A stretch of 64,000 nucleotides of DNA from Chloroflexia bacterium SDU3-3 (GCA_009268125.1 WBOU01000013.1:62001-126000), one strand, 5' to 3'. Positions 26,333 through 36,254 are shown, counted from the first letter of the stretch. The notes: generated from the letters alone by a model not told the origin. Translations and numbers: made by a program.

Positions 26333-27751
26333 GTGGACGACTATCAGTTCTATCTCGCGGGGGAGTGGCGCTCGGGCCGCCCCTACACCATCTTCTGCCC
26401 ATTCGACGGCGAGCCGGTCGGCAGCGTGCAGCGCGCCGATGCCACAGATGTCGAGCGCGCCATCGCGGCGGCGGCGGGTGCGTTCGCACAGACCCGCAGA
26501 CTGCCCGCCCACAAGCGCGCCGCCATCCTGCGCAGCATCGCACGCCAGCTCGGCGAGCAGGCCGAGGACATGGCCCGCACCATCGCGCTGGAGGCCGCCA
26601 AGCCCATCCGCCAGGCCCGCGCCGAGATCCAGCGCAGCATCCTCACCTTCGAGGCCGCCGCCGACGAGGCGGGCCGCAGCCACGACGAGGCGCTGCGCAT
26701 GGATGCCACGCCCGGCGGCGAGGGGCGGCAGGGCTTCGTGCGCCGCTTCCCGGTCGGCCCGATCGGCGCGATCACCCCCTTCAACTTCCCGCTCAACCAG
26801 GTGGCCCACAAGCTCGCCCCGGCCATCGCTGCAGGCTGCCCCGTGGTGCTCAAGCCCGCCCCGCAGGCCCCGATCACCGCGCTGCGGCTGGCCAAAATCA
26901 TCGCCAACACCGAGTGGCCCGCCGAGGCGCTGAGCGTGCTGCCGCTGGATGTGGCCGACGCCGCCCCGATTGTCGACGACGAGCGGCTGCGGCTGCTCAC
27001 CTTCACTGGATCGGTGGCGGCGGGCTGGGCGCTGAAGCAGCGGGCGGGTAAGAAGAAGGTGACGCTGGAGCTGGGCGGCAACGCCGCGTGCGTCGTCCAC
27101 CTAGATGCCGATCTGGCCCTGGCCGCCGCCCGCTGCGCCACCGGCGGCTACTCCTACGCGGGCCAGTCCTGCATCAGCGTGCAGCGCATTTTCGTGCACG
27201 ACTCGGTCTACCAGACCTTTCTGGATGCCTTCGTGCCGCTGGTGCAAGATCTGAAAATCGGACACCCGCTCGACGAGCAGAGCGACCTCTCGGCGCTGAT
27301 CGACGAGGCGGCGGCTGGGCGGGTCGCAGGGCTTCTGGATGAGGCGCGCAAGGGCGGCGCGCAGGTGCTTACCGGCGGCGGCTTCCACGGGCGCGCACTG
27401 GAGCCAACCGTGCTGATCAACACCGCCCCTGGTATGATGGTCAACAGCCAGGAGGCCTTCGCGCCCCTGGTGACCGTGCAGACCTACACCGACTTCGACG
27501 ATGCGCTAGCGCGGGTCAACCAGAGCGCCTTCGGCCTGCAGGCGGGCGTGTTCACCCGCGATATCGGGCGAGCCTTCCAGGCCTTCGAGACGCTGGATGT
27601 GGGCGGCGTGATGGTGAACGACGTGCCCACATGGCGGCTCGACCCCATGCCCTACGGCGGCGTGAAGGACTCCGGCATGGGCCGCGAGGGCCTGCGCTAC
27701 GCGATCGAGGACATGACCGAGCCAAAGCTGCTGGTGCTGAACCTGGGCTAG
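26333..27751 (+). CDS. NAD(P)-dependent aldehyde dehydrogenase
   Basis: A 472-residue enzyme of the ALDH superfamily. The nucleotide region GPIGAITPFNFPLNQVAHK, the FTGSVAAG turn, catalytic Glu in LELGGNAACVV and catalytic Cys in YAGQSCISVQRIFV are all present, as is the C-terminal GGVKDSGMGREG. It belongs to the branch containing glyceraldehyde-3-phosphate (non-phosphorylating) and lactaldehyde dehydrogenases, but the substrate is not certain. GTG 26333 is selected because CCGGAGG lies 6 bases upstream; the longer TTG start at 26303 overlaps the promoter region. An FmdE-like gene follows after 52 bases. Confidence 0.92.
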   Translation: MDDYQFYLAGEWRSGRPYTIFCPFDGEPVGSVQRADATDVERAIAAAAGAFAQTRRLPAHKRAAILRSIARQLGEQAEDMARTIALEAAKPIRQARAEIQRSILTFEAAADEAGRSHDEALRMDATPGGEGRQGFVRRFPVGPIGAITPFNFPLNQVAHKLAPAIAAGCPVVLKPAPQAPITALRLAKIIANTEWPAEALSVLPLDVADAAPIVDDERLRLLTFTGSVAAGWALKQRAGKKKVTLELGGNAACVVHLDADLALAAARCATGGYSYAGQSCISVQRIFVHDSVYQTFLDAFVPLVQDLKIGHPLDEQSDLSALIDEAAAGRVAGLLDEARKGGAQVLTGGGFHGRALEPTVLINTAPGMMVNSQEAFAPLVTVQTYTDFDDALARVNQSAFGLQAGVFTRDIGRAFQAFETLDVGGVMVNDVPTWRLDPMPYGGVKDSGMGREGLRYAIEDMTEPKLLVLNLG

Positions 27752-27803
27752 CGGCCACGGCGGGGGCGGGCGCACCGCCCCCGCCACCCAGATAGGTGAG
27801 ATC

Positions 27804-28406
27804 ATGACCCCAACCCTATCGCTCGACGACATACTGGCACAGCTGCTGCCGATGCACCGCCATATCTGCCCGCGCCAGGTGCTGGGCGTGCGCATCGGCA
27901 TGTGCGCCGCCGAGCTGCTGGGCCTCTATCTGCCCCAGGAAGACAAGCGGCTGCTGGCCTTTGTGGAGACCGACGGCTGCTTCGCCGATGGTGTGGCAGT
28001 GGCCACGGGATGCTGGATGGGCCACCGCACCATGCGCCTGATCGACTACGGCAAGGTCGCCGCGACCTTTGTCGACACCCGAACCAACCAGGCCGTGCGC
28101 ATCGCGCCCAGCCCGCACGCCCGCGCCGCCGCCGCCCAGGCCCTGCCCCACGCCAAGAGCCGCTGGCACGCCCAGCGCGACGCCTACCAGACCCTGCCCG
28201 ACAGCGTGCTGCTGTGCGCCACGCCGGTCGAGGTCACGCTGCCGCTGGCCCAGATCATCGCGCGCCCCGGCGTGCGGGTCAGCTGCGACACGTGCGGCGA
28301 GGAGATCATCAACAGCCGCGAGGTGCTGCGCGGCGCCCAGACGCTCTGCCAGAGCTGCGCGGGCGAAACCTACTACCGCGACGTAGTGCGCGAGGCCATA
28401 GCCTAG
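27804..28406 (+). CDS. FmdE-family zinc ribbon protein
   Basis: A 200-residue cytoplasmic protein of the formylmethanofuran dehydrogenase subunit E family. The N-terminal HRHICPRQVLGVRIGMCAAELL matches the family H-x-H-x-C-P site, followed by FVETDGCFADGVAVATGCWMG with two further Cys. The C-terminus has a zinc ribbon (CDTCGEE ... CQSC). In bacteria these genes often accompany molybdenum or tungsten enzymes rather than methanogenesis; no such enzyme is visible here. The gene lies 52 bases after the aldehyde dehydrogenase on the same strand, with GATAGGTGAG as ribosome site. The biochemical role is unknown. Confidence 0.85.
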   Translation: MTPTLSLDDILAQLLPMHRHICPRQVLGVRIGMCAAELLGLYLPQEDKRLLAFVETDGCFADGVAVATGCWMGHRTMRLIDYGKVAATFVDTRTNQAVRIAPSPHARAAAAQALPHAKSRWHAQRDAYQTLPDSVLLCATPVEVTLPLAQIIARPGVRVSCDTCGEEIINSREVLRGAQTLCQSCAGETYYRDVVREAIA

Positions 28407-28440
28407 CGGCGGGGCGCGCTTGCCCCGCCGCCCGAGGAGG

Positions 28441-30405
28441 CTAGGCAGCCGTCTCGCGCCAAGCCCGCAGCACCTCGGCCACGCTCCATGCCTGCTGCGG
28501 GCAGCCGCGCGGCGCGTGGGGCGCATCCCCATCGAAGATCTCGCTAATGCTGCCCACCCCGCCGCCGTGCAGCAGGTGGCCGACCATTGGCTCTAGGAAG
28601 CTGCGCGCCGTAGCCGCATCGCCGTAGGCCCGCAGGTGCGCCCGCACAAACGGCCCGATCAGCCAGCCCCACACCGCGCCCTGGTGGTAGCTGCCATCGC
28701 GCAGCTCCAGGTTACCGCGATAGCCGCCCACATACGCCGCATCGCTCGGCGTGAGGCTGCGCAGCCCGTGCGAGGTCACCAGCTCGCGGGCGCAGGCATC
28801 CACCACCGCCCGCTGCTTCCCCGCATCCAGCGGCGAGTGCGGCAGCGAGACCGCGAAGATCTGGTTCGGGCGAACGCTGGGGTCGACGCCATCTGGCCCA
28901 TCGATCACATCGTAGCAGCATCCCCCCGCAGCGTTCCAGAAGCGCCCAAAGCTGGCCCGCACCCGCTCGGCATCGACCTCGTAGGCGGCGGCATCGCGCC
29001 CAAGCGCGCGCGCAAACCCCGCCGCAGCGAGCAGCGTGTTGTACCACAGCGCGTTAATCTCCACCGGCTTGCCGATACGCGGCGTCACCACCCAGTCCAA
29101 AAACTTGGCGTCCATCCACGTGAGCTGCACACCCGGCTCACCCGCGTAGATCAGACCATCGGTGGGGTCGACGTGGATCTGGTAGCGCGTGCCCCGTCGG
29201 TGCCACGCGATGATCTCCTCCACCGCCGGGAGCAAATCGCGCAGCAGCGCGTCATCGCCGGTGGCCTCATGGTAAGCGCGGATGGCCTCCACATACCACA
29301 GAGTGGCGTCCACGGTGTTGTACTCGGGCACCTCGCCCGCGTCGGGGAAGCGGTTCGGGATCATGCCCTGGTCGACAAAGCGGGCAAAGGTGCGCAGGAT
29401 ACGCGACGCCACTTCGGGCCTGCCAGTAGCCAGCGTCAGCCCCGGCAGCGCGATCATGGTATCGCGGCCCCAGTCGCTGAACCACGGGTAGCCCGCGATC
29501 ACGCTGCGGCCCTCGGCGTCGTCCGCCAGCGGGCGGCGCACCACGAACTGGTCGGCGGCCAAGGTCAGCTCGGCCAGCGCCACATCGGCGGCAGCGCCGG
29601 GGCTGGCCGCCACGATCCCGCGCTCATAGGCCTGGCGTTCGGCCAGCGCCGCCGCCCCATCTAGCGAGGGCGCGGCCTCGGTGCTCAGCACCATCGTCAG
29701 CGACTCGCCCGCCCGCAGCGTCGCGCTGAAGTCACCCGCGTGCAGCAGATCCTCCATCGGCTCCTGGCCACGGTCGGCCTCCGCCGCATACCACAGCCCG
29801 CGCCGCCACTCGGACACCGGCTGGGCCGCCGCGCCATCGCTCAGCAGGTAAAACGGCCCATGCGCCGCATCTCCCTGCACACGCAGGCCGTGGGGCACCG
29901 CATCCACGGCCAGGCCCAGCAGCCGCGCCCGGGTGAAGCCGTGGTAGTCGCGGTGCGTGACCAGCGCGGCCAGCCGCAGCGCCAGCGGCCCCGACCCACG
30001 GCGCAGCGTATAGCGCACATAGGTCGTGTTGGCATCCTGCTGCATCCAGACGCGCTTCTCAAGCAGCGCGTCGGCCAGCGCATAGCGCCACACCGCAATC
30101 CTGCCATCAAGCGAAAAGCGCTCGATCAGGCGATGCCCGGCAGCGCCAAGCCCGCCCACCCAGCGATTTGTGCTCAGATCATAGGAAGAATCGGCATAGA
30201 GCGCCATCTCATCAAGCTTTGCAGCCAGCAGCGTGCGGCCCAACGGCGGGTGCAGCGCGGCGATCAGCAGGCCATGGTAGCGCCGGGTCAGCTCGCCCGA
30301 GATCGTCCCCATCGCAAACCCGCCGATGCCATTGGTCACCAGCCACTCACGCTCGCTGGCCTGCGCCACATCGCCGCAGATATCTCGCCCAAATACGACA
30401 GCCAT
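28441..30405 (-). CDS. Glycogen debranching enzyme (bacterial GDE/amylo-alpha-1,6-glucosidase type)
   Basis: A 654-residue protein. The N-terminal beta-sandwich begins with REWLVTNGIGGFAMGTISGELTRRYHGLL, a hallmark of the bacterial GDE N-terminal domain. The C-terminal (alpha/alpha)6 barrel carries FSDWGRDTMIALPGL, PNRFPDAGEVPEYNTVDATLW, VQLTWMDAKFLDW and RPNQIFAVSLP, with conserved acids for alpha-1,6 hydrolysis. It removes branch residues from glycogen in the cytoplasm and complements MalQ from this window. ATG 30405 follows GGAGGAATGGT and is preferred to the upstream start at 30438. It converges with the FmdE-like gene, with only 34 bases between the stop codons. Confidence 0.93.
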   Translation of the reverse strand: MAVVFGRDICGDVAQASEREWLVTNGIGGFAMGTISGELTRRYHGLLIAALHPPLGRTLLAAKLDEMALYADSSYDLSTNRWVGGLGAAGHRLIERFSLDGRIAVWRYALADALLEKRVWMQQDANTTYVRYTLRRGSGPLALRLAALVTHRDYHGFTRARLLGLAVDAVPHGLRVQGDAAHGPFYLLSDGAAAQPVSEWRRGLWYAAEADRGQEPMEDLLHAGDFSATLRAGESLTMVLSTEAAPSLDGAAALAERQAYERGIVAASPGAAADVALAELTLAADQFVVRRPLADDAEGRSVIAGYPWFSDWGRDTMIALPGLTLATGRPEVASRILRTFARFVDQGMIPNRFPDAGEVPEYNTVDATLWYVEAIRAYHEATGDDALLRDLLPAVEEIIAWHRRGTRYQIHVDPTDGLIYAGEPGVQLTWMDAKFLDWVVTPRIGKPVEINALWYNTLLAAAGFARALGRDAAAYEVDAERVRASFGRFWNAAGGCCYDVIDGPDGVDPSVRPNQIFAVSLPHSPLDAGKQRAVVDACARELVTSHGLRSLTPSDAAYVGGYRGNLELRDGSYHQGAVWGWLIGPFVRAHLRAYGDAATARSFLEPMVGHLLHGGGVGSISEIFDGDAPHAPRGCPQQAWSVAEVLRAWRETAA

Positions 30406-30688
30406 ACCATTCCTCCGCAACACACCAATGGCGGGCACCAGCCCGCCAGATAAACGTCACGGCCTATAGTAGCACGATATTTGCCCCACAGTTTGTCATC
30501 AATCCGGCGCAATTCTGCTCACACCAGCAGCCTATCCGTGAGTATGATACACAGCATAGCACGCCCTTTGCAGGCCGCCACCGCCCAACAATAGTATGTA
30601 GCACCAAGCATTCCCAACCGCAGGCGCGCTCTGACAGATCGGCAAAGAGCAGGCCCAGACTGCACCAAGATATGCGCGGGAGAATACC
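30406..30688. other. Divergent promoter region between debranching enzyme and phosphorelay genes
   Basis: The transcription starts of two divergent units should lie here. Several TATA-like stretches occur (for example CTATAGTAG near 30464) but no clean -35/-10 pair could be chosen. No gene or repeat was seen. Confidence 0.4.
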
Positions 30689-32347
30689 ATGACCGTGGAT
30701 GCAACCAATCTCCTTTTTGAAGAACGCCTTCGAGCCCTCCGGCGAGCGTATATCGAACAGCTGTGGAAAACATCCGCCGAGCTTGACCTGCACCTGCAGA
30801 ACTTGCAGAGCGGACAGTACCCGATCGAAGATCTCGAGCAGCTGCGGCTCACCGCCCATGGGCTGGCGGGGTCGGGGGCGACCTATGGGTTCAGCACCAT
30901 CAGCGAGACAGCTGGGCGGCTCGACCGCTACATCCAGAGCATCCTGGAAAGTAAGATCAGCGCCACCCAGACCCAGCTCAACTATATCTCGGCGCTGCTC
31001 AACGACCTGCGCGCCGTGCTGGCCAAGCTCCCATCCGAGCCAGCCAGCACGCCCGCCATCCCCAACGAATCGCCCGCCGTGCCGCGCTTCCCCCACGACG
31101 TACGGCGGATTGTGATCTGCGACCCCGACCCGCTCACCAGCGACGACATCGCCCGGCAGATCGCCAACTACGGCTACAGCGTGGACATCTTCAGCAGCGC
31201 CGAGGCGGCGATCGATCATATCGGCACCACCGCACACTCGGCGATCATCAGCGACATCTCGTTTATCAACAGCTGGCAGAACCTCAACACCTCACAGCAC
31301 CTGCAGCTGCTGTTCACCGCCACTAGCGACGACTTCGCCACACGGCTCAAGGCCGTGCGGGCCGGCGGGGTCGCCTTTCTCACCAAACCGATCGACCTAG
31401 GCGCGCTGATCGACACCCTCGACACCTTCACCGCCGCCCGCGAGATGGAACCATACCGCATTCTGATCATCGACGACCAGCCGCTGCTGGCCGCCACCTA
31501 CGCCACCACGCTGCGTCAGGCCGGCATGGTGGTCTCCACCGTCACCAACCCGCTGCGGGTGATGAGCACGCTCGGCGAGTTCCACCCCGATGTGCTGCTG
31601 CTCGACATGTATATGCCGGGCTGCACCGGCATCGAGCTAGCCACCGTGCTGCGCCAGCAGGCCACATTCGTTGGCATCCCGATCGTCTTTCTCTCCGCAG
31701 AGACCCAGCTCGACCGCCAGATGGATGCGCTCAAGCGCGGCGGTGACGACTTCCTCACCAAGCCCATCCAGCTCGACCACCTTGTGACGGCGGTCGCCAG
31801 CCGAGCACAGCGGGCCAGGCTGCTGCGCTCGGCGATGGTGCGCGACAGCCTCACCGGGCTGTACAACCACACTACCACCAAAGAGCACCTCAAGCGCGAG
31901 CTAGCCCGCGCGGCCCGCCAGGATCGCCCGCTCACCTTCGCCATGATCGACATCGACCACTTCAAGCGCGTCAACGACACCTACGGGCACGTCGTGGGCG
32001 ATCAGGTGATCAAAAGCCTCTCGCGGCTGCTGCAGCAGCGGCTGCGCAAGACAGACATCATCGGGCGCTACGGCGGCGAGGAGTTTGCGATCATCCTTCC
32101 CGATACCGACACGGTCGGCGCGGCCAAACTGCTCGATGAGATCCGCGAGCGCTTCTCGCAGGTGCGGCAGAACGCCGATGACATGGCCTTCTCCTCCAGC
32201 ATCAGCTGTGGGTTCGCCAGCTTCCCCGAGCGCTCGGATGCCGCCACGCTGGTAAGCGCCGCCGATCGCGCGCTCTACGATGCCAAGCACGCGGGCCGAA
32301 ACTGCGTGATGCAGGCAGTCCTCGATCAGGCCGAGCGCGCATCCTAG
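30689..32347 (+). CDS. Hpt-REC-REC-GGDEF diguanylate cyclase
   Basis: A 552-residue cytoplasmic signalling protein. Residues about 10-115 form an Hpt domain with His57 in LTAHGLAGSGATYG. Receiver 1 (about 138-250) is degenerate; its acid is Asp189 in IISDISF. Receiver 2 (about 256-370) is canonical with IIDDQ, Asp306 in LLLDMYMP and Lys358 in LTKP. The GGDEF domain (about 382-545) has GGEEF at 462-466, an active-site form, and an inhibitory site RKTD at 453-456 five residues before it. It should make cyclic-di-GMP in response to phosphorelay input with product inhibition. It is first of three genes, 17 bases before the hybrid kinase. Confidence 0.92.
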   Translation: MTVDATNLLFEERLRALRRAYIEQLWKTSAELDLHLQNLQSGQYPIEDLEQLRLTAHGLAGSGATYGFSTISETAGRLDRYIQSILESKISATQTQLNYISALLNDLRAVLAKLPSEPASTPAIPNESPAVPRFPHDVRRIVICDPDPLTSDDIARQIANYGYSVDIFSSAEAAIDHIGTTAHSAIISDISFINSWQNLNTSQHLQLLFTATSDDFATRLKAVRAGGVAFLTKPIDLGALIDTLDTFTAAREMEPYRILIIDDQPLLAATYATTLRQAGMVVSTVTNPLRVMSTLGEFHPDVLLLDMYMPGCTGIELATVLRQQATFVGIPIVFLSAETQLDRQMDALKRGGDDFLTKPIQLDHLVTAVASRAQRARLLRSAMVRDSLTGLYNHTTTKEHLKRELARAARQDRPLTFAMIDIDHFKRVNDTYGHVVGDQVIKSLSRLLQQRLRKTDIIGRYGGEEFAIILPDTDTVGAAKLLDEIRERFSQVRQNADDMAFSSSISCGFASFPERSDAATLVSAADRALYDAKHAGRNCVMQAVLDQAERAS

Positions 32348-32364
32348 TTCTCATTGTTCAGCCT

Positions 32365-34761
32365 ATGCAAACACGACGCATATCTGATACTAGCAGCCCA
32401 GCACAACCGCCTATGCACCGCCAACTTATCGAGCAGATCCGCACGCATCTGGGCAGCATCGACATCGAGGAGCGCTGGAAACCGCTGTTCGCCGCGATCA
32501 GCAGCACCTACGAGCAGAGCGACGAAGAGCGCAACATGCTGATCCAGCAGAACAGCTACCTAGAGGCGCTGCACCACACCACGTTCGGGCTGCTCAACCA
32601 GCACGATCAGAAGACGCTGCTGAGAGAGATTGTCACCCGCGCCACCGCGCTGCTCGGCACGCCCGACGGGGGCCTCTTTGTGATCGATGCGGAGGGCAGC
32701 AAGCTGGTGCTTGAGGCCGCCAGCGGCATCTTCACCCAGATTCTGGGCGGCGAGATCGAGCGCGGGGCCGGGCTGTGCGGTCGGGTGTGGGATCTGGGCA
32801 AGGCGCTGACGGTGTATGACTATATCGGGTGGGCGCATCGGCTGCCCACGCTCGACCCACTGCAGCTCCACACGGTGATCGGCGTCCCGCTGACCTCGCA
32901 TGGCGCCATGATCGGCGTGTTTACCATCGCCTACGCCGAGACAGAGCATACCTTCTACCAGTCCGAGCTCGAGCTCATCGATCGCTTCGCCCAGCTCGCA
33001 TCGCTGGCCATTGAGAATGTGAAGCTCTACAACGAGCTAGAGCAGCGCGTGCTGCAGCGCACGATCGAGCTTGAGGAGATCAACCAAGAGCTTGAGCGCG
33101 AGATCGCCGAGCGCATGCGCACCGAGGGCCGCCTGCGCGAGCGCGAGACCACCTACCGCCTGCTCACCGAGTACGCCACCGATGTCATCTCGCGGCACAG
33201 CCCCGATGGAACCTACCTCTATGTCTCGCCCGCCTCGGCCACCACGCTCGGCTACCTGCCAAATGCGCTGCTTGGCCGCAATATGCGCGATTTCATCCAC
33301 CCCGACGACGTGCGCACTATCACCCACTTCACCACCGAGCTGCTGGACAAAGTGAACAACTACAGCATCAGCATGCGGTTCCGGCGCAGCGATGGTAGCT
33401 ACATCTGGCTGGAGACCACCACGCGGGTCATCCGCCACCCCGAAAGCAACCAGGCCGCCGCGCTGATCGCCGTATCGCGCGATATCAGCGAGCGCAAGCG
33501 TGTGGAGCTGGCCCTAGAGGAGGAGCGACAGCTGCTGGCCATGCGCGTGGAGGAGCGCACCGCCGACCTGCGCCGCGCCAACATCGAGCTGGCGCGCGCC
33601 GCCCGCCTCAAAGACGAGTTCTTGGCCAACATGTCGCACGAGCTGCGCACCCCGCTAAACGGCATCCTGGGCCTTTCCGAATCGCTTCAGGAAGAGGTGT
33701 ATGGCCCGCTGATCGCTGATCAGAATCAGGCGCTGCAGATCATCATCGAGAGCGGGCGGCACCTGCTGGCCCTGATCAACGACATCCTCGACCTCTCGAA
33801 GATCGAGGCCGGCATGCTCACGATCGAACGCCACCAGATCGAGATCCCGCGCGTCTGCGAGATGAGCCTGCGGATGATCCGACAGTCGGCAGTGCAGAAA
33901 AGGATCCACGTCGAAACCTGCATCGACCCCGCCGCAACCATTATGTATGCCGACGAGCGGCGGCTCAAGCAGATCTTGGTCAACCTGCTGGGCAACGCGG
34001 TCAAATTCACCCCCGAGGATCGCAGCATCGGGCTGCACGTGACCACCAACACCGAGGACGACACCATCCAGTTTCGCATCTGGGACACCGGGATCGGCAT
34101 TGCAAAGGAGGATCTTGGGCGGCTATTTCAGCCCTTCACCCAGCTCGACAGCAAGCTCTCGCGGCAATATGAGGGCACCGGGCTAGGGCTGGTGCTGGTG
34201 GCGCGCATGGTCGACCTGCACGGCGGCAGCATCCAGGTGGCCAGCGAGCCTGGTAAGGGTAGCCAGTTTACCATCACGCTGCCATGGCACCCACTTGGCA
34301 GCGAAAATCCTCACGAGCTAGCGCTGATCGAGGGCAAGCCAGCCGCCCCAGCGCGCCACACAGCGCACAAGCGCACCATCCTGATCGCCGATGATAACGA
34401 GATCAACATCCTTACCTTTAGCGACTACCTACGGCAGAAGGGTTTCCATATCGTCGTTGCAAGAAATGAGACCGAGATCTACACCCACCTCAGCCAGAGC
34501 ATATCGCTTATCTTGATGGACATCCAGATGCCCAAAAGCAATGGGCTAGATATTATCAGAACTATCCGGCAGCAGCTGGACAAATACCAACTGCCGATCA
34601 TCGCACTGACTGCGCTAGCGATGCCGAGCGACCGCGAGACAAGCCTGGCCGCCGGTGCCAACGCCTACCTCAGCAAGCCGGTGAGCCTGCGCGAGCTTGT
34701 CAGCACGATCGAGCACATCCTTAGCACCTACCAGGAAGGAAAGAACCATGGAACAGCCTAG
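32365..34761 (+). CDS. Hybrid histidine kinase GAF-PAS-HisKA-HATPase-REC
   Basis: A 798-residue soluble kinase without membrane segments. Order: N-terminal helix, GAF (about 70-220), coiled coil (about 220-260), PAS with PAC (about 262-380), second coiled coil, HisKA with His425 in ANMSHELRTPLNG, HATPase with N box LLGNAVKFTPED, DTGIG and GTGLGLVL, then a receiver (about 672-795) with the phosphoacceptor in LILMDIQMP and KP near the end. It probably senses a cytoplasmic signal and passes phosphate to its own receiver, then to the Hpt domain of the upstream gene. The last 14 bases overlap the start of the next kinase gene. Confidence 0.93.
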   Translation: MQTRRISDTSSPAQPPMHRQLIEQIRTHLGSIDIEERWKPLFAAISSTYEQSDEERNMLIQQNSYLEALHHTTFGLLNQHDQKTLLREIVTRATALLGTPDGGLFVIDAEGSKLVLEAASGIFTQILGGEIERGAGLCGRVWDLGKALTVYDYIGWAHRLPTLDPLQLHTVIGVPLTSHGAMIGVFTIAYAETEHTFYQSELELIDRFAQLASLAIENVKLYNELEQRVLQRTIELEEINQELEREIAERMRTEGRLRERETTYRLLTEYATDVISRHSPDGTYLYVSPASATTLGYLPNALLGRNMRDFIHPDDVRTITHFTTELLDKVNNYSISMRFRRSDGSYIWLETTTRVIRHPESNQAAALIAVSRDISERKRVELALEEERQLLAMRVEERTADLRRANIELARAARLKDEFLANMSHELRTPLNGILGLSESLQEEVYGPLIADQNQALQIIIESGRHLLALINDILDLSKIEAGMLTIERHQIEIPRVCEMSLRMIRQSAVQKRIHVETCIDPAATIMYADERRLKQILVNLLGNAVKFTPEDRSIGLHVTTNTEDDTIQFRIWDTGIGIAKEDLGRLFQPFTQLDSKLSRQYEGTGLGLVLVARMVDLHGGSIQVASEPGKGSQFTITLPWHPLGSENPHELALIEGKPAAPARHTAHKRTILIADDNEINILTFSDYLRQKGFHIVVARNETEIYTHLSQSISLILMDIQMPKSNGLDIIRTIRQQLDKYQLPIIALTALAMPSDRETSLAAGANAYLSKPVSLRELVSTIEHILSTYQEGKNHGTA

Positions 34762-36223
34762 CATCGTCCTGATTGTGGACGATGAGCCCATTGGGAGGGC
34801 CACCCTTGAGGGGCTGCTGCGGCATCATGGATATCAGCTGGCCTTCGCCGCCAATGGGCAGGAAGCCCTGGCGCAGGCCGCAACCCTGATGCCCGATCTC
34901 ATTCTGCTCGATGTGATGATGCCACACATGGATGGCTATGAGGTCTGTCGGCGGCTGCGCAACAATGTGCACCTAGCCGACATCCCGGTGATTATGATCA
35001 CCGCGCTGGATGACCGCGAGTCGCGGGTGCGCGGGATCGAGGCCGGTGCCGACGACTACATCGGCAAGCCGTTCGACCGGGTAGAGCTGCGCACCCGCGT
35101 GAACACAATCACACGGCTCAACCGCCACCGCCGCATCATGGCCGAGCGCGCGCGCTTTGAGTGGGTGGTGGAGCACACCGATGAGGGCTACCTGGTGATC
35201 AACAACCACGCCCGGCTGGTGTACGCCAACCCGCAGGCGCGGCGCTACCTGGGGCTGGCGCAGGGCGAGATGGTGTCCGGCGACTTCTTCCAGCTAATCG
35301 AGAAGCAGTATGTCTGCGAGCCACGCGACGCCTGGGAGCAGTGGCGCAACAAGAGCGGCGATCTGGCAGGCAGGCCGCTCTACCTCATCCACCCCGAGAC
35401 AAACGCAACCCAGACCTTCTGGCTTGAGATCGACTCGCACGACTTCCCTAACGGCAGCGATGGGCAGCGCCTGATCCGCCTGCGCAACGTCACATCGCAG
35501 GTGAACTACCAGCGCGACATGTGGAAATTCCACAGCATGGTGACGCACAAGCTGCGCACACCGTTTATCGGCATCAGCAGCCTGCAGATCCTCGGCCAGC
35601 ACGCCAAGAACATGTCGCCAGACGAGATCGCCGAGTTCAGCCAGATGGTGGCCGACGGTGCGGAGCGCCTGCGCAGCTCGATCGAGGATATCCTTCAGTA
35701 CATCAGCATCCCAGGCATCGTGCGGCAGGCCGGCAAGTGTCCGCTCAGGCTGATCGAGAATCTGGTGCAGGAGCTGAACAACAGCGAGCAGTTCGGGGCG
35801 ATCTCGGTAGCATACCAGCCGGGGCTGGAGGATGTGCAGCTGCCTGTTCATCCGCAGGGGCTCGATCTCATCCTGCGCGAGCTGCTCGAGAACGCGAAGA
35901 AGTTTCACCCCAGCCACGAGCCGACCATCGAGATCATGGCGCTGCGCGGGTCGGGCAACAATGTGCTGATCCAGGTACGCGACAATGGCACCACGCTCTC
36001 ACCCGAGCAGCTCAGCCAGGTGTGGGTGCCCTACTACCAGGGCGAGAAATACTTCACCGGCGAGGTCTCGGGCATGGGGCTGGGGCTGCCGATGATCGCA
36101 TCGCTGCTGTGGAGCGTGGGCGGCAGCTGCAATATGCGCAACCGCGAGGATGGCCCGGGTGTGATCATCGAGATGCGCATCCCGATCGCGCGCGAGCGCA
36201 CCCCCGAGTCGGCAGCGGCCTAG
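34748..36223 (+). CDS. Receiver-first histidine kinase (REC-PAS-HisKA-HATPase)
   Basis: A 491-residue protein. A canonical receiver (residues 5-120) with DD at 11-12, Asp55 in LILLDVMMP and KP at 107-108 is followed by a PAS-like domain (about 138-250). A variant H box FHSMVTHKLRTPFIG carries His267, and the ATPase domain has an N box ELLENAKKFH, DNG as the G1 box and GMGLGLPM as G2. It is built to receive phosphate and then signal through its kinase, a layout typical of kinase-to-kinase relays. ATG 34748 is preceded by AGGAAGGAAAG and lies inside the end of the hybrid kinase gene, so the two are coupled. Confidence 0.92.
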   Translation: MEQPSIVLIVDDEPIGRATLEGLLRHHGYQLAFAANGQEALAQAATLMPDLILLDVMMPHMDGYEVCRRLRNNVHLADIPVIMITALDDRESRVRGIEAGADDYIGKPFDRVELRTRVNTITRLNRHRRIMAERARFEWVVEHTDEGYLVINNHARLVYANPQARRYLGLAQGEMVSGDFFQLIEKQYVCEPRDAWEQWRNKSGDLAGRPLYLIHPETNATQTFWLEIDSHDFPNGSDGQRLIRLRNVTSQVNYQRDMWKFHSMVTHKLRTPFIGISSLQILGQHAKNMSPDEIAEFSQMVADGAERLRSSIEDILQYISIPGIVRQAGKCPLRLIENLVQELNNSEQFGAISVAYQPGLEDVQLPVHPQGLDLILRELLENAKKFHPSHEPTIEIMALRGSGNNVLIQVRDNGTTLSPEQLSQVWVPYYQGEKYFTGEVSGMGLGLPMIASLLWSVGGSCNMRNREDGPGVIIEMRIPIARERTPESAAA

Positions 36224-36254
36224 CCAGGGGCGCGGCGGGCCAGCGCCAAGATGG

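Noticed and set aside
30464-30560. Possible promoters before the Hpt-REC-GGDEF gene
   Set aside because: Several TATA-like strings occur, but no convincing -35/-10 pair could be selected.
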